Shown one piece after another: positions 1-8,112 of a stretch of DNA of 36,667 nucleotides (the first letter of the stretch is position 1; every line of letters begins with the position of its first letter). The position numbers were made by a program, and so were the translations under genes. The stretch is taken from contig JAFSHG010000055.1 of NCBI GenBank assembly GCA_017440405.1, positions 1 to 36,667 of the forward strand, in the 5' to 3' direction. Below the pieces are notes generated by a model. That model had not been told where the DNA came from, ran no database searches, and worked only from the letters and a program-made list of their open reading frames with translations. This DNA comes from Clostridia bacterium (GTDB lineage: Bacteria > Bacillota > Clostridia > Christensenellales > CAG-138).

Positions 1-103
1 TCTGGGGAGTGATGGGATAACCGAAGAAGAACTTACAACCTGCCTGTACAGCAGCTTCTGCGATAGCTTCACAGCCCTTCATGAGTTCTTTGTTTGTTGC
101 CAT
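1..103 (-). CDS. 2-oxoacid:ferredoxin oxidoreductase alpha subunit, N-terminus only (runs off the window)
   Basis: Only the first 34 codons are present. They read [18 protein letters not shown] and continue into [13 protein letters not shown], the typical start of the alpha subunit of 2-oxoacid (2-oxoisovalerate or 2-oxoglutarate type):ferredoxin oxidoreductases, where the G-Y-P-I-T-P motif begins the thiamine-diphosphate-contacting domain. A GGAGG ribosome binding site lies just upstream. The gene follows a 2[4Fe-4S] ferredoxin-type subunit by 15 nt, the usual delta-alpha order of the vor/kor operons. These enzymes oxidatively decarboxylate a 2-oxoacid to acyl-CoA and reduce ferredoxin. Which 2-oxoacid is used cannot be told from this fragment. 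Confidence 0.85.
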   Translation of the reverse strand, partial: MATNKELMKGCEAIAEAAVQAGCKFFFGYPITPQ

Positions 104-118
104 TTTTAGAGTGCCTCC

Positions 119-325
119 TTACTTCTCAATAGTAATTACAGCATCGGGGCATGTTCTTGCACAAGATGCGCAAGCCACACATGCTGCCATGTCTGTAACC
201 TCTGAGGGATGATAACCCTTAGAGTTTAGTTTGGTCTGGGAAAGTGCCATGATTTTCTTCGGACAAGCACGAACACACAGTCCGCAACCCTTGCACTTTT
301 CCTCATTGATGATAACATTTGCCAT
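119..325 (-). CDS. 2[4Fe-4S] ferredoxin subunit (delta) of 2-oxoacid:ferredoxin oxidoreductase
   Basis: This 68-residue protein has two complete 4Fe-4S motifs, C11-x2-C14-x2-C17-x3-C21-P and C49-x2-C52-x2-C55-x3-C59-P. A short linker ending in Gly-Tyr-His-Pro lies between them, as in KorD/VorD subunits rather than free clostridial ferredoxins. It sits directly upstream of, and is co-oriented with, the alpha subunit. Its likely role is to carry electrons from the thiamine-diphosphate subunit to soluble ferredoxin. A promoter is visible at 379-407. A free ferredoxin is possible but less likely given the neighbour. Confidence 0.88.
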   Translation of the reverse strand: MANVIINEEKCKGCGLCVRACPKKIMALSQTKLNSKGYHPSEVTDMAACVACASCARTCPDAVITIEK

Positions 326-378
326 GCAGTATACCTCGCTTTCAAGATTTGCTTACGCAAACATAATTTACGCTTTAC

Positions 379-407
379 ATTATATCACCTTAAACAATTC
401 ATTGCAA
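379..407 (-). promoter_or_regulatory. Promoter of the 2-oxoacid oxidoreductase operon
   Basis: On the minus strand there is TTGCAA (402-407), a 17-nt spacer and a perfect TATAAT (379-384). The start codon at 325 lies about 50 nt downstream. Confidence 0.7.
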
Positions 408-503
408 GGATATAATAGTATATCTTTGAAACCTTGTTCAGCAAAATTCGATGCGATTCGCAAAGGTCAGGGGAGACTTGATTTTGCATATAGTGTTGAG
501 GAG

Positions 504-541
504 ATAAAAAAATAAGGAATGCGCTTGCAATCACATTCCTT
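504..541 (-). terminator. Intrinsic terminator of lplA operon
   Basis: A perfect 8-bp stem, AAGGAATG (514-521) with CATTCCTT (534-541), is followed on the minus strand by a T-rich tract (504-513). It lies 28 nt beyond the lplA stop codon. A TCAACAC motif (minus strand, 493-499) follows the T tract, as at several other terminators in this window. Confidence 0.8.
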
Positions 542-569
542 GTGTATTATTGTATTCGGATGAGATCTG

Positions 570-1571
570 CTACTCCGTCATAGCTGTCGCAATTTCTTCT
601 GCACTTATGTTGTAGAAAGCGTTGCCGAGCCCTGCCTTTTCAAGGGCTTGTACTATGGCGAATTTTTCGTGTTTGCAACCGCACAACGCTTTTTTAAAAC
701 TCTCTGCGTCCGCCGTGGCAAAAAAGTCGCCGTGTATGGCACAGTCACGTATGCAGCCCTTTTCCACATCGAAACTGAGCTGCACATGTCCGCCTGCAAA
801 GTGAGCCGTCTTTGTGATGGAAAACTTGGGTTCTTTTCCGTATATGCAGTCCCACGAACGGAATTTTTCGTTTGCTATTTCTTCTATGCGTTCTCTTTCG
901 CTTGGTGTGAACTCATAGCGCATACCGTCACGTACAATACTGCTTATCATATGCTCTTTGAATTGGGCGGGGGTGAGTGGTTTTTCCAAATGCTCCGATA
1001 TGTTGGTCACACGCTCACGGACGGATTTTATGCCCTTGGCTATAATCTTATAATCCGCAACCTGAGTGGAGCGAACTATTTTCTCCGGGTCCACATCAAA
1101 AAGGAGCGTGCCGTGATGTACGGTCATGCCGTCCGTCTTGTACTGGGCATTTCCCGAAATTTTCCTGCCGCCTATGAGTATATCATTTCTGCCGCTTAAA
1201 GCAGCGTCCAAACCCAACGAGATAAGTGCGTCCACCACGGGCTTCATGTACTCGGAAAAGTCTATGGCGATGTGCTTTGAGTTTGAGATGAAAGAAAACT
1301 CAAATCCGCCCTCGTCATAATACACGGTGCCGCCGCCCGAAAGTCTGCGGATTATGTTTATTTTGTGTTCGCGTGCATAGGGCAGATTCACTTCCTCATA
1401 CACATTCTGAAATTTTCCCACCACCAGTGTGGGAGTGGTATTCCAGAATAAAAACACCGTATCACAGCCTGTTTTCTCGTAAAAATCGCTCTCTGTGGCT
1501 ATGTAATACTCGGCCGCTAAGTTTTCATACACATCGTTTGTGTCCGTTTCCACGTAAAGTATTTTTTTCAT
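570..1571 (-). CDS. lplA: Lipoate-protein ligase A
   Basis: This 333-residue enzyme activates free lipoate with ATP and attaches it to lysines of lipoyl domains (2-oxoacid dehydrogenase E2, GcvH). The family signatures are clear: RRLSGGGTVYYD (residues 75-86), the lipoate-binding glycine loop, and GGRKISGNAQ (133-142) with the catalytic-site Lys136. The C-terminal third is the accessory domain of bacterial LplA, so the protein is full length. It is the last gene of an operon with thioredoxin and a ferredoxin-thioredoxin reductase protein, 49 nt downstream of the latter. A terminator follows at 504-541. The pairing with thiol-redox genes suggests shared thiol/lipoyl metabolism, but that is inference. 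Confidence 0.93.
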   Translation of the reverse strand: MKKILYVETDTNDVYENLAAEYYIATESDFYEKTGCDTVFLFWNTTPTLVVGKFQNVYEEVNLPYAREHKINIIRRLSGGGTVYYDEGGFEFSFISNSKHIAIDFSEYMKPVVDALISLGLDAALSGRNDILIGGRKISGNAQYKTDGMTVHHGTLLFDVDPEKIVRSTQVADYKIIAKGIKSVRERVTNISEHLEKPLTPAQFKEHMISSIVRDGMRYEFTPSERERIEEIANEKFRSWDCIYGKEPKFSITKTAHFAGGHVQLSFDVEKGCIRDCAIHGDFFATADAESFKKALCGCKHEKFAIVQALEKAGLGNAFYNISAEEIATAMTE

Positions 1572-1620
1572 GATAAATCCTGTCGTTAAGCCGATGCTGA
1601 ATTTTTAAAGTCAACACCGT

Positions 1621-1818
1621 TTATCTTTCTTTATAGTACAGCATACAGTGGCAAAAACCCTCAAATTCGGGGTCATTTATCTGCCTGCGAAACTCCTCAC
1701 ACATGCATTTATTTTCCTCGGTGCGCTCCAATCGGCATGGACAATATCCGCCCGTGTGTTCCAAGCCTTCCTTAATCTGACGAACCACCTCGGCATCACT
1801 GTTTAATCTGACTTTCAT
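1621..1818 (-). CDS. Ferredoxin-thioredoxin reductase catalytic-domain protein, compact form
   Basis: This 65-residue protein has three Cys-x-Cys pairs: CPC (26-28), CMC (38-40) and CHC (56-58). In the FTR catalytic chain the equivalent cysteines form a redox-active disulfide and hold a 4Fe-4S cluster, passing electrons from ferredoxin to thioredoxin. The gene starts 13 nt after the thioredoxin stop, so enzyme and substrate are co-transcribed. The 27-residue distance from CPC to CHC equals that of plant FTRc as I recall it, but the middle pair is displaced towards the N-terminus by about seven residues. No variable (alpha) chain is visible nearby. The assignment rests on the cysteine pattern and neighbour. 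Confidence 0.82.
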   Translation of the reverse strand: MKVRLNSDAEVVRQIKEGLEHTGGYCPCRLERTEENKCMCEEFRRQINDPEFEGFCHCMLYYKER

Positions 1819-1831
1819 GATGTCACCTCAT

Positions 1832-2149
1832 TCAGATTTTATTTTCGTTTATGAAGTTTCTCAGTTCAGCTTCTTCCATGAAACCTGCCGTTCGTGCAAC
1901 AATTTCACCGTTACAAATGAAGACGAGAGTGGGGATGGCATTCACACGAAGTTTCATTGCAAGCTCTGTGTTTTCGTCCGTATTTACTTTGCAAAAAGTG
2001 ACATCGCCGATTTCATCCGAGAGCTTTTCAAACACGGGGGCGAGCATCTTGCAAGGTCCGCACCACGGTGCCCAAAAGTCCACTATGTACGCACCTTTTT
2101 TTTCTGATATTATTGCGTCAAACTCTGTTAAACCTATATTCTTAATCAT
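1832..2149 (-). CDS. trxA: Thioredoxin
   Basis: This 105-residue thioredoxin has the active site W29-C-G-P-C33 preceded by the canonical VDFWAP strand, and the cis-proline segment NAIPTLVFI. It is a cytosolic dithiol-disulfide oxidoreductase. The ATG at 2149 was chosen because GGAGG lies 8 nt upstream; an in-frame GTG at 2158 would overlap that site. It is the first gene of a trx-FTR-lplA operon with a strong promoter at 2180-2209. The next gene encodes an FTR-like protein, so this thioredoxin is probably reduced from ferredoxin rather than NADPH. Confidence 0.95.
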   Translation of the reverse strand: MIKNIGLTEFDAIISEKKGAYIVDFWAPWCGPCKMLAPVFEKLSDEIGDVTFCKVNTDENTELAMKLRVNAIPTLVFICNGEIVARTAGFMEEAELRNFINENKI

Positions 2150-2179
2150 ACTAAACACCTCCGATTATATTATGTTTTG

Positions 2180-2209
2180 ATTATAACCGCTGTATGTACG
2201 TGTTGTCAA
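2180..2209 (-). promoter_or_regulatory. Promoter of trx-FTR-lplA operon
   Basis: On the minus strand there is TTGACA (2204-2209), an 18-nt spacer and TATAAT (2180-2185). Both hexamers match the housekeeping sigma consensus perfectly. Confidence 0.85.
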
Positions 2210-2232
2210 CGAATAATTGCGAGCACGCTCCC

Positions 2233-2937
2233 TCATTTCAGCTCTAAAAAAATGTCTGCAACATGGGCTTTGAAGTTATCCGAAAGCGGAATGCGTCTAT
2301 TGCCCGTCATTACAATTTCATTTGGCAGAATGGACTGTATGTGATAAATATTTGCTATGTATGAGCGATGTGTTCTGACGAAAAAATCGGGCAGTTCCGT
2401 GACCAATTCTTTCATGGAACGCCACAGCGTATGTTCTCCGCTCGTGGTGAAGATATGTATGCAGTGGTTTCTTACCTCAAAATACACTATGTCCGTGTAC
2501 GGAATCTGCATTGCTCCCGACTTATTCTTGAATACATAGGCTTTAACATTAAAAGACTCCCACATGTTCACGGTGCAGCTCATGCATTCATTCAATTTTT
2601 CATAAAAGTTGTTTGCCGCCTTATTCAGATACCGCACTGCGTTCACCTCATAGCCAAGCGGCGAGAATTGCATGTAATCGGATATAAAAACTATGGGCAG
2701 ATACGGTTGTTTTTTTCGTATCTGTCTTGCTAAATCTATTCCGCTGACGGTAGGCATGGATACATCGAGAAAGAGTATGTCATAATCAAACCGTACCTCT
2801 GCCTGTGCAGAAAAAATCTGTGCATCCGTAAAAATTACGGGTGTTATGCTGCGGCCATGCTCACTGCCCCAGAGCCTAATATCTTCTGCGAGTTTCTCTG
2901 CATATTTTTTATCATCGTCCACAATTCCTACAAGCAT
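2233..2937 (-). CDS. LytTR-family response regulator (AgrA/VirR type)
   Basis: This 234-residue protein starts at the ATG at 2937, with GGAGGAG 7 nt upstream. The receiver domain (1 to ~120) shows the acidic pocket DDD (7-9) and phospho-acceptor D58 in FLDVSMP. The C-terminal ~100 residues are a LytTR DNA-binding domain, with segments such as IVYFEVRNHCIHIFT and FFVRTHRSYIANIYHI. It begins 4 nt after the stop of the sensor kinase gene, so the two form a cognate pair. LytTR proteins bind pairs of short direct repeats two helical turns apart. Such a pair lies upstream at 4328-4356, between this operon and the divergent pilin gene, making autoregulation and pilin control the natural prediction. 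Confidence 0.92.
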   Translation of the reverse strand: MLVGIVDDDKKYAEKLAEDIRLWGSEHGRSITPVIFTDAQIFSAQAEVRFDYDILFLDVSMPTVSGIDLARQIRKKQPYLPIVFISDYMQFSPLGYEVNAVRYLNKAANNFYEKLNECMSCTVNMWESFNVKAYVFKNKSGAMQIPYTDIVYFEVRNHCIHIFTTSGEHTLWRSMKELVTELPDFFVRTHRSYIANIYHIQSILPNEIVMTGNRRIPLSDNFKAHVADIFLELK

Positions 2938-2941
2938 TGTG

Positions 2942-4258
2942 TTACTCCTCCTCTCCATTAGGCGGCAGCATAACAAGAACGGTAAACTTATCGTTTTCGG
3001 GGGTTACTTTCATGATGCCGCTGTTTTCTTTTACTATTTTCTCAACGGATTTTAATCCGAGCCCATGCGCTTGCGGCACGGGTTTTGTGGAAATAAAGCC
3101 ATTGTCTTTTATCTTATAATTGCCCGATGCGCTGTTTTCTACCTGTATGCAGAGCATTCGTCCTTTCACGCTCATTTCAAAGTGCAGGCGAGGCGTCTTT
3201 GCATTTTGAGCAGCTTCCCTTGCGTTATCCAGGAGGTTTGATAAAACAGTGCATATGTCCACGGAACTTATGTGCAAATCTTCGGGTATGCATATCAGGC
3301 TTTCTACACAAACGCCACTCTGCTGTGCGGCAAACAGCTTGTTTGATATTACAGCGTCAATGGCGGGATGACCCGTGTTCACAAAACTTATTACAGACTC
3401 AATCTTCTCCTGTGCTTCGTCTATGTAGCTTACTATTTCTGCGGTTTCACCTTTTTTTGCCATGGAACGAATGGTGCGCAAATGATTTACAGTGTCGTGT
3501 TTCCAAACTCGTATGGCGTCATATGTTTCCTTTATGTGTGCGTTATGCTCATTTTCAAGCTCTGCTTTTTGCGCCGCCATTTGCATCTGATTGTTTTTCA
3601 TGTACATGTGCGATGTGTTATAAAAGAGAATCATTACGCCCATATACATGAAAAGCACAACACCCGAAACCGTCATGCAAAGCTTCACCGCCAAGCTTTC
3701 GATGTTCTGAGAATACCTGGACGCCACCGTTACCATGGTGATGGATAAAACGGCAAGTGCAACCACTCCCGCCGTCATCATGAGCAGGAACAGAAACCTT
3801 TGCAATACGGGTATATGCCGATTATCACGGCTGTGCAAGCTGGAAACGGGTATAAAGAGTATGAGCGATATGAATACATACAGAAGTTGCTGTTCATAAC
3901 TTACGGCAGACAGGGAAACCGTGTCCGCAACATTTGCAGGGGTTATAAAAAATACGAGCGAGTGAGCTATCTTCTCGGCGGAAAAAAGCAGTGCCGAAGG
4001 TATTGCACCGAATATAAGTCGCATGTACGGTTTACCGTCACAGAATAAAGACGAATATATCACCCATATGACATAATAAATTATGTTTCCCTGTAATTTG
4101 AAATTAAACAATACAGGCACGTAGGATATAGGCAGGAGCAAGAGCAGAGCAGGCGGTATTTTCTTTCTGCTTATTCCGAGTTGCTTATAAAGAAAAAGGA
4201 ATACGAGCAATGAGTTTACTGCGCTTATGAGAGTTTGAATAATTTTCCAAGTATTCAT
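2942..4258 (-). CDS. GHKL sensor histidine kinase (AgrC-like)
   Basis: This 438-residue protein has about six hydrophobic segments in residues 1-215, a short coiled region, and the phospho-acceptor His254 in the VWKHDTVNHL box. A GHKL-type ATPase domain follows, with N-box SNLLDNAREAA and G-box HGLGLKSVEKIV. This is the AgrC/ComD class, whose membrane domain often senses peptides. No agrB or agrD-like gene is visible in the window, so the signal is unknown. The start at 4258 was chosen over the upstream codon because AAAGGTG lies just before it. A minus-strand promoter (TTGACA 4317-4322, weak CACAAT 4294-4299) is plausible. Confidence 0.9.
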   Translation of the reverse strand: MNTWKIIQTLISAVNSLLVFLFLYKQLGISRKKIPPALLLLLPISYVPVLFNFKLQGNIIYYVIWVIYSSLFCDGKPYMRLIFGAIPSALLFSAEKIAHSLVFFITPANVADTVSLSAVSYEQQLLYVFISLILFIPVSSLHSRDNRHIPVLQRFLFLLMMTAGVVALAVLSITMVTVASRYSQNIESLAVKLCMTVSGVVLFMYMGVMILFYNTSHMYMKNNQMQMAAQKAELENEHNAHIKETYDAIRVWKHDTVNHLRTIRSMAKKGETAEIVSYIDEAQEKIESVISFVNTGHPAIDAVISNKLFAAQQSGVCVESLICIPEDLHISSVDICTVLSNLLDNAREAAQNAKTPRLHFEMSVKGRMLCIQVENSASGNYKIKDNGFISTKPVPQAHGLGLKSVEKIVKENSGIMKVTPENDKFTVLVMLPPNGEEE

Positions 4259-4327
4259 TTGCCACACCTTTCTTCTCTTTATGTTACAATAATATTGTGG
4301 CACATGGTACTGTTTGTGTCAATGGTT

Positions 4328-4356
4328 TTTTACGCTGTTAAACTACCCTTTTACGC
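4328..4356. promoter_or_regulatory. Direct-repeat operator candidate for the LytTR regulator
   Basis: TTTTACGC occurs at 4328-4335 and again at 4349-4356, a start-to-start distance of 21 bp, or two DNA turns. The pair lies between the kinase -35 (minus strand, 4317-4322) and the pilin -35 (4365-4370). LytTR regulators bind repeats with this spacing. The binding itself is inferred. Confidence 0.55.
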
Positions 4357-4364
4357 AATGTGAA

Positions 4365-4392
4365 TTGACATGCCGTTGCCGACTGCTATACT
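4365..4392 (+). promoter_or_regulatory. Promoter of prepilin-like gene
   Basis: TTGACA (4365-4370), a 16-nt spacer and TATACT (4387-4392). The spacer is one base short of optimal, which fits an activated promoter. The upstream direct repeats end 8 nt before the -35. Confidence 0.65.
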
Positions 4393-4438
4393 CAAATCAG
4401 ATGCATCGGAAAAAATGACCATGAAAGGAGAAAAATGC

Positions 4439-6235
4439 ATGGGATACAGACATAGAAACCGTGGCTTCACGCTCATAGAGATAGTCATAGTGATAGCGGT
4501 ACTTGCTCTTTTAACGGCAATACTTATACTCGCACTTCCGAAGGCAATGGATGAGGCAAACGAAAAGTCTGCACTTTCAGATGCAAAGAACACTCTCACG
4601 AATGCGGATATAAACGCCGATAATCTGACCGATTTGGAAGAAAAACTAATCATGGTGGTGAATAAGTCGGAGAAAGATTATGTGTTTTCGGCAAATAGTG
4701 CGGACGGTGAAATCACCCCTTGCAGTGCAAACCCATTTTCACCGTCTGAGCATGAGAAGTTAGTGGAGTCGCTCATTTCACTGGGCATGATAGATGCACC
4801 GCTTTCCGTCACGGAAATTCATACGGATGAACAGTTTGAGAATGTGAGTATCTTCTCGGGAGGAAGTTTTGCAGAAGACACGGAGAATTATAACTTGCGC
4901 ATAGATGTGGAAAAGGGAAAGTCCATGCCCACTCCGAGAAGCGGAATATTAAGCATTTCATGGCAAGTGAAAGATACGGGCATTGCCACGGTGCATGATA
5001 ATAAGATTACGGGCAAGACCGTGGGTGAAACCAAACTGACGGCATATTGCGGAAATCTTGTGATTGAGTATGAGCTGCATGTGGGGGAGAGGATAGATAT
5101 ACGCAGTTTTGAGGACATAAAATCTGCCATTGAGGATACGGGGAAAAAGTCGGTGTTTCTGTATCCCGTGACGGAAGAACAAATGGAAGCCGAAAAATCA
5201 CAACTGCCTGTTGTAATTCCCGAGGGGAAGTATGTGGAGTTTTGCACACATGAATCGGAAGAACAAGACTCAGAGGCGGGACAAAATAATGCAGGCGGTT
5301 ATGTGATTGCATATAAATACGATGAGAAAGACGAGTATACGGAAGCGATTTTTATAAATGACGGGGGCATAGCAAACTTTGAAAACATATCCATTTTTAT
5401 GTGCAATGAATCATTGGTGGGGATGCCCTCTGATACTGAACCGTATATAATTTCAAAAGGGGAGTACATACCGTCTTTCGGTTTCACGGTCATAAACCAA
5501 AACAACGGTAAAATTCATATATGGGGTACTCTCTCAAATGTTGCCCATACAGACACTATTCCCATAGATAGCCTTTATGCGCCGCAAATGCGCACGGACG
5601 AGCTGAATGATGTACTTGAAAATACCGATTATGGCAGCATAAGGAACATTTCGGGAGATTTGATTTTAGACAGCGTATGGGGAGTGAGCATAGAAAACTT
5701 TGAGGGAGCAACATTGCGCATCAGAGATGTTTTTTACATTGAACGTCTGCAAAATTTGGGAACAGTATATGAACTGAGCGATGCAGAATTTGTTATGACT
5801 AACAAATGCGGTCAAAACAGGTACGGATTACAGAACAGCGGCATAATATACAGCTGCACAGGCAGCAGCTTCAGAGCGTTGTCCAAGGGTTCAGCTACAA
5901 TAAAGTCAGATGGCGTGATACACAGTATCAAAGATTGTACATTTAAGGCAGTAACACTTTCCGAATCATTTTTTGATGAGCATAATCTGAGTGACGAGCT
6001 TTTTCATTACTATGCAGCGCAAAAAGCAACCGATGTGTGCATAACGGGCGGCAGTGTAGGGGAAATAGTAAATTGCAGCTTTGAGGGAGAGGGAGTTGTA
6101 TTCTCGGACTGTTCGCCCATAAGATGCGTTGTAAGCGGCACATTCCAAAAAGAACCCGATGCACGCATTTTGGCAGACGGCAGCGTGTGCAGCAAAAGGG
6201 ACGGAGTATTTGTGGTGGAAGCGAGTGTTGAGTAA
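4439..6235 (+). CDS. Large prepilin-type protein with Ig-like domain
   Basis: This 598-residue protein opens with a type IV prepilin signal, RGFTLIEIVIVIAVLALL (residues 8-25): cleavage after Gly9, Phe10 as +1, Glu14 as the +5 glutamate, then a hydrophobic helix. After the helix comes KSALSDAKNTLT, nearly identical to the same place in the second prepilin of this window (22291-23373). A bacterial Ig-like (Big_2-like) segment follows at about residues 150-200. The rest is low-similarity, beta-rich extracellular sequence I cannot assign. At ~600 residues it is far larger than a major pilin, suggesting a minor pilin or adhesin tip. AAAGGAG lies 8 nt before the chosen ATG. It is divergent from a LytTR two-component system that probably controls it. 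Confidence 0.82.
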   Translation: MGYRHRNRGFTLIEIVIVIAVLALLTAILILALPKAMDEANEKSALSDAKNTLTNADINADNLTDLEEKLIMVVNKSEKDYVFSANSADGEITPCSANPFSPSEHEKLVESLISLGMIDAPLSVTEIHTDEQFENVSIFSGGSFAEDTENYNLRIDVEKGKSMPTPRSGILSISWQVKDTGIATVHDNKITGKTVGETKLTAYCGNLVIEYELHVGERIDIRSFEDIKSAIEDTGKKSVFLYPVTEEQMEAEKSQLPVVIPEGKYVEFCTHESEEQDSEAGQNNAGGYVIAYKYDEKDEYTEAIFINDGGIANFENISIFMCNESLVGMPSDTEPYIISKGEYIPSFGFTVINQNNGKIHIWGTLSNVAHTDTIPIDSLYAPQMRTDELNDVLENTDYGSIRNISGDLILDSVWGVSIENFEGATLRIRDVFYIERLQNLGTVYELSDAEFVMTNKCGQNRYGLQNSGIIYSCTGSSFRALSKGSATIKSDGVIHSIKDCTFKAVTLSESFFDEHNLSDELFHYYAAQKATDVCITGGSVGEIVNCSFEGEGVVFSDCSPIRCVVSGTFQKEPDARILADGSVCSKRDGVFVVEASVE

Positions 6236-6268
6236 AAGGTGGAATAACTGCCGTGACTTCATTTTTTA

Positions 6269-6297
6269 AGGGGTATGGACTTATTATCCGTACCCCT
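6269..6297. terminator. Hairpin between convergent genes
   Basis: AGGGGTA (6269-6275) plus GGA pairs with TCC plus TACCCCT (6291-6297), with one mismatch. It lies between the convergent prepilin and lipoprotein genes. The plus-strand T run only comes about 10 nt later, so termination is likely but not textbook. Confidence 0.5.
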
Positions 6298-6303
6298 AAT
6301 CGC

Positions 6304-7842
6304 TTACTTTTTCTTTATCTTATACTCTTTGAGCATATCCGCTTTTACATCTTCAAGACTTGCGTCAAACACATCACGGAAATCTTCGCCCTCTGTGTAC
6401 TTCAACATGTTTTCCAAACCGTACTCATCTATGATGTACTTTGTCATGAGATACGCTTCGGGAAGTGTAAAACCGCTGTCGTCCAGCTCTCGGCTCACAA
6501 GCCCCGAAACTATGATTTTCCATTTTGCATCACGCAAACTCACGACCGCCATGGCTTCAAAGAGCACATGTTCATCCAAATCCGCAGCGGATTCCGGCAC
6601 GCCTGCTTTATCCGTGTAATATTCCGCCACCTCTTTTGCAAATGCGGCTTCCGAGGCTGTCTGCATCGGGTATTCCGTGAAAAACGATGCGTATCTGCTT
6701 TCTTTCAAAACGAGCATATTATGGTCCAGAGTGAGATACAGCGCAAGACCGCTATGCGCCCATTTTGCTCCGTTTTCGTTATAAATATTCATGCTCACCA
6801 CATCGTGTGAAAGTGTCACGGGGAGTATTTCCGCTCTCCGCTGAGCATAATCTGTATTTGTCACAGTGCCGTTTATTATAATTGTCTTTTTATCATTCTT
6901 TCTTTTTTCGTACTCGTCTGAAAAATCAGGTGCTTTTTCTTTGATGAGCTTTGACACATATGCACTGTTTTTCGTGTGCATATCTATCATGTGCATCACA
7001 TCCTCTGCCGTTTGCAGCTTTCCTTCCACGGCATTCATGTATAGGATTTCAGTATCGTTTTCCAAAACCAGAGAGTATTTGGGCGAATAGACAGCATTTT
7101 TGTACCGGCTCACATCATATTTTTCCGTGTACTTGCATTTGGCTCCTATGCTCTCTAACCAGTCGTTTGCATACTGCTCTGTGTCGCTTGCAGATAAAAT
7201 TGCATCTTTTCCATACTCCGATGCAATGTGTTTTCCAAACGAAAATGCGGTTTCCTTTGCCATATCCATTGTGCGTTTGTCGGAAAATGCCGTTTCAAAG
7301 TAAGCGGAAAAAAGGCTCATGACATTCATATTTTCCTCTTGTGAGTAGAACTTTGCAAGCTTTTTATCCTCTGTTTTTTCATCAAAAATTACAGCTTGCA
7401 AAGCGTAACATTTCCAAGGCTCGCTTTCCCCCGTTATGATTCCTATGAGGGTGGGAATGTATGTACCCGAATTTATGCTTTCAAGTTTTGCAAAAAGCTC
7501 ATTGCCGTTTGAAAAGGACGTGTCGCTCGGGGTGTTTGGCAGCACATACACCGTTATGTCGTCTTTGGCTTTTGACCCCAAGTATTTTGCTATCTGAGCG
7601 TAATCTTGTGCAACCCTCTCATGCAGTGCAGTTGCCGTGGCCTGCGTGTATATGCCGCTCTCCATGGCAAGAGTGATATTATCAGACTGCATGGCGGTGT
7701 AATTCAGCGTTACTCCGTAAATATCATCGGGTGTGCGATTGCCTGTATAGAACCGTGGTGTTTTCACATCATCGGATTTTGTGCATGAACAAGTGAAAAC
7801 AATGCATATAATCAATATTGTTATTATAAAGTATTTTTTCAT
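6304..7842 (-). CDS. Lipoprotein with degenerate metallopeptidase-like (gluzincin) domain
   Basis: This 512-residue protein has a hydrophobic signal peptide ending in a cysteine-rich lipobox-like stretch, TCSC (Cys18 or Cys20), so it is probably surface-anchored. Residues 342-370 look like the active-site region of MA-clan peptidases, in which a zinc HExxH is followed by W-x-x-E-G-L-A. Here it reads LSHDVVS (345-351) then WAHSGLALYL (361-370): Glu is Asp, the second His is Ser, and the downstream Glu is Ser. Catalysis is therefore unlikely. Residues 197-216 and 458-480 resemble each other, suggesting two related halves. The start at 7842 has GGAG 9 nt upstream. Function unknown. Confidence 0.7.
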   Translation of the reverse strand: MKKYFIITILIICIVFTCSCTKSDDVKTPRFYTGNRTPDDIYGVTLNYTAMQSDNITLAMESGIYTQATATALHERVAQDYAQIAKYLGSKAKDDITVYVLPNTPSDTSFSNGNELFAKLESINSGTYIPTLIGIITGESEPWKCYALQAVIFDEKTEDKKLAKFYSQEENMNVMSLFSAYFETAFSDKRTMDMAKETAFSFGKHIASEYGKDAILSASDTEQYANDWLESIGAKCKYTEKYDVSRYKNAVYSPKYSLVLENDTEILYMNAVEGKLQTAEDVMHMIDMHTKNSAYVSKLIKEKAPDFSDEYEKRKNDKKTIIINGTVTNTDYAQRRAEILPVTLSHDVVSMNIYNENGAKWAHSGLALYLTLDHNMLVLKESRYASFFTEYPMQTASEAAFAKEVAEYYTDKAGVPESAADLDEHVLFEAMAVVSLRDAKWKIIVSGLVSRELDDSGFTLPEAYLMTKYIIDEYGLENMLKYTEGEDFRDVFDASLEDVKADMLKEYKIKKK

Positions 7843-7874
7843 TGACTGCATCTCCTTCTTTTTAATGTCGGATA

Positions 7875-7904
7875 ATTATATCACAATGAAATATGTCCGC
7901 ACAA
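7875..7904 (-). promoter_or_regulatory. Promoter of lipoprotein gene
   Basis: On the minus strand there is TTGTGC (7899-7904), an 18-nt spacer and TATAAT (7875-7880), preceded by TGTGA. The start codon lies 33 nt beyond the -10. Confidence 0.6.
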
Positions 7905-8019
7905 GTGACACAATATCGTTTTACAAATAACGGATAGAAACCTTGCTTTTATAAAATGGCATAAACGCATATGAGTGCAACACAAATAAACGTGCTGCAC
8001 AATAAAAAAGAACGCAAAA

Positions 8020-8064
8020 TGTCGAAAAAAGCGCATTATATATAATAACCCGCAAAAAACGGGT
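8020..8064 (+). promoter_or_regulatory. Possible Spo0A box and small hairpin upstream of the Spo0A-like gene
   Basis: TGTCGAA (8020-8026) matches the core of the Spo0A binding box and sits in an A-rich context (AAATGTCGAAAA). A short stem ACCCG (8048-8052) with CGGGT (8060-8064) followed by ATTTTT looks like a minimal terminator. No gene ends just before it. A 7-base match is expected several times by chance in a window of this size, so the box is weak evidence alone. Confidence 0.3.
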
Positions 8065-8083
8065 ATTTTTGGGGCTTATTTGT

Positions 8084-8112
8084 TTGTGGTTATTCAGAGA
8101 GATTGATATAAT
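8084..8112 (+). promoter_or_regulatory. Promoter of the Spo0A-like gene
   Basis: TATAAT (8107-8112), 17-nt spacer and TTGTGG (8084-8089). The start codon is 33 nt downstream of the -10. Confidence 0.55.
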
